This document shows, piece by piece, positions 58,543 through 64,000 of a stretch of DNA of 64,000 nt. Source of the DNA: Drouetiella hepatica Uher 2000/2452 (lineage in GTDB: Bacteria > Cyanobacteriota > Cyanobacteriia > Elainellales > Elainellaceae); the NCBI GenBank assembly GCA_019359505.1, contig JAHHHD010000026.1:1-64000 (forward strand), read 5' to 3'. The first letter of the stretch is position 1, and the number at the start of each line of letters is the position of its first letter. A model generated the notes under the pieces. It did not search any database, was not told the origin of the DNA, and saw only the letters and a program-made list of their open reading frames with translations. Both the position numbers and the translations under genes were made by a program.

Positions 58543-60663
58543 ATGGGAAAGCAGTCAACTGGGGTTAAAGCACAATCTGAGCAGCCCGATAGTCTTCAAC
58601 CTAATAGTCTTCAAACTGACGCTCAGATCGCCCATTCCCAAGCTCAGGTTAAATCAGATAGCCAGACTGCTCTCCACTCTGACCCTTCACCTCAAAAAAC
58701 CTCTAAAGCCGCGCAAAAGTCCAAGCCGTCCCCTGAGCAAGCGCCAGCAAAACCCTGGACGATCGAAAGCAGCGAGGAGCTATACCGCATCAACGGCTGG
58801 GGCGAACCCTACTTTTCAATTAACGCTGCCGGACATATCACCGTTTCTCCCAAGGGCGACCATGGCGGTTCTCTAGACCTATTTGAACTCGTCAACGCCC
58901 TCAAGCAGCGCAACCTGGGCTTGCCGCTGCTGATCCGCTTCTCTGACATTCTGCAAGACCGCATCGAACGGCTCAATGCCTGTTTTGGTAAGGCGATCGC
59001 TCGCTACAACTATCCTGGCGTCTATCGCGGCGTGTTTCCCACCAAATGCAACCAGCAGCGCCATTTAATTGAAGATCTAGTGCGCTTTGGTAAACCTCAC
59101 CAGTTTGGGCTAGAGGCTGGCTCTAAGCCTGAGCTGATGATTGCCTTGGCAATGCTGGATACGCCGGGTGCTCTCGTAATCTGCAATGGCTACAAAGACC
59201 GAGAGTACATTGAAACCGCAACTTTGGCGCAGCGGCTGGGTCATACTCCCATCATTGTGCTGGAGCAAATTGAAGAGGTGGAATTGGCGATCGAAGCCAG
59301 CCGCAATCTCGGTATTCAGCCCATCTTGGGGGTGCGCGCCAAGCTCAGCGCCAAAGGGATTGGACGCTGGGGAACCTCTGCGGGCGATCGCGCCAAGTTT
59401 GGGCTGACGGTGCCCGAAATCATTAAGGCCGTTGAGCAGCTCAAAGCCGCCGGGATGCTGAATGCCTTGCAGCTGTTGCACTTCCACATTGGCTCTCAAA
59501 TTTCTGCCATCAGCGTTGTCAAAGATGCCATCCGCGAAGCCAGCCAAATCTACGTGGAGCTGTCCAAGCTGGGGGCAAACATGAAGTATCTGGACGTGGG
59601 CGGTGGCTTAGCCGTAGACTACGACGGCTCCAAAACCAACTTCCATGCCTCCAAAAATTACAACATGCAGAACTACGCCAACGACGTAGTGGCAGAAATT
59701 AAGGAGGCCTGCGAAGAGCGAAATCTGACGGTGCCCACCCTGATTAGCGAGAGCGGTAGGGCGATCGCCTCCCACCAATCCGTTCTGGTGTTTGATGTGT
59801 TGGGCACCAGCGAAGTGGTGTCCGATCCGCCCGAACCAGCCGAAGAAAAAGAGCATCTGATCATTCGCAATCTGTACGAAACCTATCACGCGATTAGCGC
59901 TGAAACCTACCAGGAGGCATACCACGATGCCGCTCAGTTCAAAGAAGAGGCGGTTAGCTTGTTTGGCTTTGGCTACCTCAGCCTGACCGAACGGGCGAGG
60001 GCAGAGCGGCTCTACTGGGCTTGCTGTGCCAAGATTCTGGAGATCGTCCGGCAGCAGGACTATGTGCCCGACGATCTGGAAGATCTAGAAAAGATCATGG
60101 CATCGATCTACTACATCAATCTGTCAGTCTTCCAGTCGGCTCCTGACACCTGGGCGATCGACCAGCTTTTTCCAATCATGCCCGTGCATCGCCTCGACGA
60201 AGAGCCGACTCGCCGCGCTACCCTTGCCGATCTCACCTGCGACAGCGACGGCAAAATTGACCAGTTCATTGACCTTTGGGATGTGAAATCTGTGCTAGAG
60301 CTACACCCGCTGAAGCGCAAGCCAGAAGTCACGCCCTCGGCGTATGAACCCTACTATCTCGCCATGTTCCTCAACGGCGCATACCAGGAGATTATGGGCA
60401 ACCTGCACAATTTGTTTGGCGACACTAACGCCATTCACATCAAGCTTACGCCCACAGGCTATCAGATTGAACATGTGGTCAAGGGCGACACCATGAAAGA
60501 GGTTTTAGGCTATGTGCAGTACGACTCAGAGGATCTGATTGAGAATATTCGGCAGCGATCGGAGCAAGCCCTTCAAGAAAATCGCATCACCCTCCAGGAA
60601 GCCCAGCTCCTGCTGCAAAACTATGAGCGGAGCTTGAGCGGCTACACTTACCTGTCTTCGTAA
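58543..60663 (+). CDS. speA: Biosynthetic arginine decarboxylase
   Basis: SpeA decarboxylates arginine to agmatine for polyamine synthesis. The 706-residue product has an N-terminal low-complexity Ser/Gln-rich extension (about 1-65), then a PLP-dependent alanine-racemase-fold domain with the PLP lysine in FPTKCNQQRHL, LQLLHFHIGSQI and LDVGGGLAVDYDG. The C-terminal half has ISESGRAIASHQSVLVFDVL, quoted in part (SESGRAIASH), and NLSVFQSAPDTWAIDQLFP. ATG 58543 is the likely start; TTG 58525 is six codons upstream. Confidence 0.96.
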   Translation: MGKQSTGVKAQSEQPDSLQPNSLQTDAQIAHSQAQVKSDSQTALHSDPSPQKTSKAAQKSKPSPEQAPAKPWTIESSEELYRINGWGEPYFSINAAGHITVSPKGDHGGSLDLFELVNALKQRNLGLPLLIRFSDILQDRIERLNACFGKAIARYNYPGVYRGVFPTKCNQQRHLIEDLVRFGKPHQFGLEAGSKPELMIALAMLDTPGALVICNGYKDREYIETATLAQRLGHTPIIVLEQIEEVELAIEASRNLGIQPILGVRAKLSAKGIGRWGTSAGDRAKFGLTVPEIIKAVEQLKAAGMLNALQLLHFHIGSQISAISVVKDAIREASQIYVELSKLGANMKYLDVGGGLAVDYDGSKTNFHASKNYNMQNYANDVVAEIKEACEERNLTVPTLISESGRAIASHQSVLVFDVLGTSEVVSDPPEPAEEKEHLIIRNLYETYHAISAETYQEAYHDAAQFKEEAVSLFGFGYLSLTERARAERLYWACCAKILEIVRQQDYVPDDLEDLEKIMASIYYINLSVFQSAPDTWAIDQLFPIMPVHRLDEEPTRRATLADLTCDSDGKIDQFIDLWDVKSVLELHPLKRKPEVTPSAYEPYYLAMFLNGAYQEIMGNLHNLFGDTNAIHIKLTPTGYQIEHVVKGDTMKEVLGYVQYDSEDLIENIRQRSEQALQENRITLQEAQLLLQNYERSLSGYTYLSS

Positions 60664-60720
60664 GGGGGACATTGTTCATGAAGGGTGATAGGCGCGCTCA
60701 GCACCTATTACCCTGAACTA

Positions 60721-62391
60721 TCAATTAGAGGCAGATTTTGTCCACCATGCTAGGGCGTAGTCCTGGACTGGCTCGTTGGCGCGATCGCCATACAATACCC
60801 GCAGCTTATAGCGTCCGGTTGTGGGAATGGAGTAGAAGATATGTTCGACGCTATCCACTTTGCTGATGGAAGATGTAATGCTTTTCTTGGTGCGGGTTGC
60901 ATCGGCGGGCATCAGGTAAAGATTCAGATCGTTTAAGCCTTTGTCCTGAAAGGTTTCACCCGAATCAAATGTCTCGTTGCCGTTCCTGTCCTCAAGCTCG
61001 ACCCGGCGATTCCAGTTCAGCGTCGCGGCGATGAAGCTACCGCCCTGCAAGGGTTGCTCAAACACATAGTCTCGATACGTAGGAATGCCTTCTGTATCGC
61101 CGACGGTATTGGCATCCCAGGCGATCGCCGGAATAGGCTGATCTGCGTTCCACTGACCCGGACTAAACTGCTGATAGGCGCGGTAGGCGTTGAGGTGCCC
61201 GGTGCCCATCTGCGCATCTAGCGGAATCTCTGGATCGGTGTAGGCATCTGATTCTAGCCAGCTTTTGTTGCGCAAATCCAGCAGCGTCCGGCTCATGCCT
61301 AGGCGTAGACCGTCGCCGCTGTCCTCAATTTTATCGGTTGAGTTCATGAGCACGGCTTTCATTACTTCCTGCCGTCGCGCTGCCAAGCCCCAGTGCTCCG
61401 ATTTTTCCTTTAAGGCTCTGCGAATTGCCGCATCGCCAAACTCTTGCAGCAGCGCCACCGTTGCCGTTACATGGGGCGAGGCAAAGCTGGTGCCGCCTAG
61501 GTCGGGAGCCGATACGGTGCCGTCCGGAGCCAGCGTGGTAATTCGCCGTCCGGGAGCCACCAAGGAGACCGATCGCCTTGCCCCAACGTTGCGCTCTGTT
61601 GCTGGGTCGCGGCCGATCACGGTTGCAGGAATGCTGCCCAGGCTAAAGAAATCAACTTTGGTAAACTTGCCGTCGATGGGCATGGAGTTGGCGATCGTCA
61701 TACCGTTAAAGGTGTCGGTCGGAATGGGAAAACCGCCTCTGCCCTGGTTTCCAGAAATTGAGTACAGCACGTTGTGCAGGCTTGCCGACCAATCGACGCA
61801 TTGAGTCAGCAGCGCGTTGCCGTCTAGCACAGCATCCGGGCGCGGATCGCGGTTAAGCGATTCTCCGAAGCTAAAGTTGATAGCCCGGACATCGCCGCCG
61901 TTTTGCAGGGCAATGGTCTGGCTAGCCAGACATTCCTGCACCTGTCCGCTGCGCTGCTCAGCACCTACCCCAGCAGAGTACAAAACTGCGTCTGGCGCAA
62001 CGCCCCGCACCGTTTTGTCGCGGCTAACCATGATGCTGGCAACCCTGGCGGCATGTTCGTCTACGCCCTGATTAGCGGTAGCAACTGCATCTCCAGTAAA
62101 CAATCTGCCGATGGGGAGCGATCGGTTATTCACGGCTGCTTTATCCAAGCCAAACAGCGCCGGACGACCGATTTCGACTTGCCCAATGGCAATCTTTCGC
62201 CCCGTCAAATTATAGGGCGCGTCCTGCAATCGATAGGCATCAATGCCGTTTTCGCCCACCGAAGCAACGAGTGCCCATCCGGGTAGACTCACAAATGTCA
62301 GAATCAATCCCAGCGTCCAAGACAGCGCAAATCCCCCTAATCCGCCCATTAGGCGCTTCATCGTTTTTCGTCCGAGCTTTAACAGGGGCAT
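60721..62391 (-). CDS. Secreted S8 (subtilisin-like) protease with unusual acidic site
   Basis: The product has about 556 residues from ATG 62391 (GGAAA upstream; ATG 62361 also possible). A signal peptide (LGGFALSWTLGLILTFVSLPG) is followed by the catalytic domain: His in VDEHAARVASIMV, the oxyanion Asn in SISGNQGRGG and Ser in GTSFASPHVTATVAL. The usual catalytic Asp block (VAVIDTGxD) appears as IAIGQVEIGRP, with Glu or Gln at the expected place. A beta-rich C-terminal region follows (about 420-556). The enzyme may be active with a changed acid, or degenerate. Confidence 0.85.
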   Translation of the reverse strand: MPLLKLGRKTMKRLMGGLGGFALSWTLGLILTFVSLPGWALVASVGENGIDAYRLQDAPYNLTGRKIAIGQVEIGRPALFGLDKAAVNNRSLPIGRLFTGDAVATANQGVDEHAARVASIMVSRDKTVRGVAPDAVLYSAGVGAEQRSGQVQECLASQTIALQNGGDVRAINFSFGESLNRDPRPDAVLDGNALLTQCVDWSASLHNVLYSISGNQGRGGFPIPTDTFNGMTIANSMPIDGKFTKVDFFSLGSIPATVIGRDPATERNVGARRSVSLVAPGRRITTLAPDGTVSAPDLGGTSFASPHVTATVALLQEFGDAAIRRALKEKSEHWGLAARRQEVMKAVLMNSTDKIEDSGDGLRLGMSRTLLDLRNKSWLESDAYTDPEIPLDAQMGTGHLNAYRAYQQFSPGQWNADQPIPAIAWDANTVGDTEGIPTYRDYVFEQPLQGGSFIAATLNWNRRVELEDRNGNETFDSGETFQDKGLNDLNLYLMPADATRTKKSITSSISKVDSVEHIFYSIPTTGRYKLRVLYGDRANEPVQDYALAWWTKSASN

Positions 62392-62606
62392 AGAGGCGAA
62401 TTTCCATAAATTTCTGATGAACTTGTATGTTCCAATGGAATTAGGTGCGAGTGCGTAATCCGACCTTAGAACATACCTTGTTACACTGAACACACTTTGG
62501 TTTTCACAAGAGTTTCCACAAGTTTAGATAGGCGGCTAGGTCAGCCGCTATGCCAGTTATATCAAGCACACCTAATCACCAGACAGGACGCAGGAGAACA
62601 CAAGTC

Positions 62607-63320
62607 ATGGCACAAACTCAATTGCAATCTCAGAAACCGATCGTGATTGCCCCATCTATCCTATCAGCAGATTTTAGCCGCTTGGGAGATGAGATCAGAG
62701 CCGTCGATGCGGCAGGTGCCGACTGGATTCATGTGGATGTAATGGATGGTCGGTTCGTTCCCAATATCACGATCGGCCCACTGATTGTGGAGGCTATTCG
62801 TCCCTGCACCCAGAAGCCACTGGATGTGCATTTGATGATTGTGGAACCGGAGAAGTACGTGGCTGATTTTGCCAAGGCAGGCGCAGATCACATCTACGTT
62901 CATGCCGAGCATAACGCCTCCCCCCACCTGCACCGCACTCTGGGTCAAATCAAGGAACTGGGCAAGCTGGCAGGCGTGGTGCTAAATCCCGGCAGCCCGC
63001 TGGAGCTGATTGAGAATGTGCTGGATCTGTGCGATCTGGTGCTGATCATGAGCGTCAACCCTGGCTTTGGCGGTCAGAGCTTCATCCCGACGATGATTCC
63101 TAAAATCCGCAAGCTGCGCGCCATGTGCGAAGAGCGCGGCCTAGATCCTTGGATTGAAGTAGATGGCGGATTAAAAGTGAACAACACCTGGCAGGTTTTG
63201 GAGGCGGGAGCCAATGCGATCGTCGCAGGTTCAGCAGTCTTCAATGCGGCTGACTATGCCACGGCGATCGAAGGCATTCGCAACAGCAAGCGTCCCGCCC
63301 CTGAGCTGGCAGCAGTCTAG
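62607..63320 (+). CDS. rpe: Ribulose-phosphate 3-epimerase
   Basis: This enzyme interconverts ribulose 5-phosphate and xylulose 5-phosphate in the Calvin cycle and the pentose phosphate pathway. The 237-residue TIM barrel has [25 protein letters not shown] (metal-binding His-Asp set with [10 protein letters not shown]), [14 protein letters not shown] and [13 protein letters not shown] 62607 has GGAG eight bases upstream; the upstream frame from 62550 is unlikely. Confidence 0.97.
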   Translation: MAQTQLQSQKPIVIAPSILSADFSRLGDEIRAVDAAGADWIHVDVMDGRFVPNITIGPLIVEAIRPCTQKPLDVHLMIVEPEKYVADFAKAGADHIYVHAEHNASPHLHRTLGQIKELGKLAGVVLNPGSPLELIENVLDLCDLVLIMSVNPGFGGQSFIPTMIPKIRKLRAMCEERGLDPWIEVDGGLKVNNTWQVLEAGANAIVAGSAVFNAADYATAIEGIRNSKRPAPELAAV

Positions 63321-63326
63321 GAGGGC

Positions 63327-63429
63327 ATAAGGCGCTACGCGCTTAGATCCAATGAGTTATTTTTTGAAAGCCCCACTCCACGGGGCTTTCAAAAAATAAC
63401 TCGTCCTGACTCAATTACGTAATGCTATA
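63327..63429 (+). repeat. Palindromic repeat, family C, copy 2
   Basis: This ~103-bp element begins at about GCGCTACGCGCTTAGATCC and ends GCTATA. The hairpin (63357-63399) has 18-bp perfect arms, TTATTTTTTGAAAGCCCC. Against copy 1, at least two stem positions changed with compensating changes in the other arm. It lies between the convergent rpe and chlB genes and may help to terminate rpe transcription. Confidence 0.9.
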
Positions 63430-63455
63430 AAAAAAGGGGCACGCTGCGCCCCTTT
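63429..63455 (-). terminator. Rho-independent terminator of chlB
   Basis: On the minus strand the stem AAAGGGGC/GCCCCTTT with a seven-base loop is followed directly by a run of T. It lies 14 bp beyond the chlB stop codon. Being flanked by A-runs, it may also act weakly for the plus strand. Confidence 0.85.
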
Positions 63456-63468
63456 CTTGATCCGGATG

Positions 63469-64000
63469 CTATGCGCCCACCGACTCCTTGGCGGCGTACA
63501 GCACCTCAGCCGTAATCTGTTCGATCTGCCGCTCACGGGCAAACTTCTCGGTATTGCGCTTCACCTTGCCGCGCACAAAGCCCGGAATCTTGTTCAGCTC
63601 TGCTAAACCATCCCGGCTCCAGGCGAGATCAGAATCGGCAGAAATGCCCTTGGTAATGCCCTCTTTGGTATCGTGACCGCCGAAGATTTCCAGCAGGTGA
63701 TCCTCCATGCCCAGAGTGAAGGAGTTGTAGATCAAGTCTGTGATCTGATTGGTGCCTTCATAGCCCATGAATGGCTTGTAGCCGATCGGGAAATTCTGGA
63801 TATGAATCGGAGCCGCAATTACGCCACAGGGAATATCCAGCCGCTTCCCCACATGGCGCTCCATTTGGGTGCCGAAGATAGCCGAAGGTTCTAGGCGGGC
63901 GATCGCATCTCCAATTTCGCCGTTATCTTCGCTGATCAGCACCTCGTCGCAATATTCGCTCACCTGCTCTCTAAACCAGTCGGCATCATACTTGCAGTAG
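63469..64000 (-). CDS. chlB: Light-independent protochlorophyllide reductase subunit B (partial, C-terminal part)
   Basis: The frame is open to the window edge; about 176 C-terminal residues are visible of the roughly 508 usual for ChlB. ChlB with ChlN forms the catalytic component that reduces protochlorophyllide in the dark, using electrons from ChlL. The visible part contains [20 protein letters not shown], quoted in part ([10 protein letters not shown]), [18 protein letters not shown] and the C-terminal [19 protein letters not shown], all diagnostic. The gene continues beyond position 64000. Confidence 0.95.
   Translation of the reverse strand, partial: YCKYDADWFREQVSEYCDEVLISEDNGEIGDAIARLEPSAIFGTQMERHVGKRLDIPCGVIAAPIHIQNFPIGYKPFMGYEGTNQITDLIYNSFTLGMEDHLLEIFGGHDTKEGITKGISADSDLAWSRDGLAELNKIPGFVRGKVKRNTEKFARERQIEQITAEVLYAAKESVGA

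Noticed and set aside
1-64000. Search by eye for tRNA, rRNA, CRISPR arrays and riboswitches
   Set aside because: No cloverleaf with a recognisable T-loop, no rRNA sequence and no spaced direct-repeat array was seen; a covariance-model scan would be needed to exclude short RNAs.

Overview
The window looks like chromosome from a filamentous, Leptolyngbya-like cyanobacterium. The octamer GCGATCGC (HIP1) and its core GATCGC are scattered through almost every gene. The right edge carries the end of chlB (light-independent protochlorophyllide reductase). Many of the small proteins are of types I know only from cyanobacteria. Assignments rest on reading motifs by eye; no searches were run.

Layout. 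1-1916 is a SacI-like restriction-modification island: a C5 methyltransferase diverging from a small XRE regulator and an endonuclease gene cut off by an insertion sequence, whose end fills 1-126. 2077-3899 holds a shortened bioD and an M20 amidohydrolase. 3943-14557 (minus strand) is a surface-glycan block: GT4/GT2 fusions, a GT2, a large multi-spanning glycosyltransferase-like protein, a polyprenyl-phosphate glycosyltransferase, a GtrA-type protein and a methyltransferase. 14715-23467 (plus strand) is a tight ten-gene operon. It contains the four steps from sedoheptulose 7-phosphate to a GDP-activated heptose (GmhA, HddA, GmhB and HddC types), a transaldolase-type enzyme that could supply sedoheptulose 7-phosphate, and a set of likely sugar-modifying enzymes: two SDRs, a Gfo/Idh/MocA oxidoreductase, a methyltransferase and a UDP-glucose-dehydrogenase homologue without the catalytic cysteine. 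A tandem FkbM methyltransferase meets it tail to tail.

25650-35750 is housekeeping: a ClC-CBS-USP fusion whose gating glutamate is glutamine, threonine synthase, an EGY-type M50 protease, an MBL-like protein and RecQ. 35751-36306 carries four perfect DnaA boxes and a DnaA-trio-like tract directly upstream of dnaN, and is a strong candidate for the replication origin. 37531-38700 has an HNH endonuclease gene interrupted by one in-frame TGA and a possible frameshifted small gene. 38697-44823 holds a response regulator, a second small glycan locus (GT4, SDR, GT2) and a MASE1 histidine kinase. 44841-48124 is a lipoprotein and leuS. 48409-52935 holds a gamma-glutamylcyclotransferase-like gene, an ECF sigma/anti-sigma pair and a DUF1611 (DgcN-like)/dipeptide-epimerase (DgcA-like) pair. 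53096-64000 holds a methyltransferase-GT2 fusion, a PPC-domain protein, YjbQ, a HEAT-repeat protein, small membrane proteins, speA, an S8-type protease, rpe and the end of chlB.

Three families of roughly 100-bp palindromic repeats occur in pairs across the window (33131/42657, 30555/48296, 56590/63327). In each pair the hairpin stem has diverged while base pairing was kept, which points to selection on the folded form. The most interesting regions are the heptose operon with its cysteine-less dehydrogenase, the origin beside dnaN, the broken restriction system and the palindrome families.
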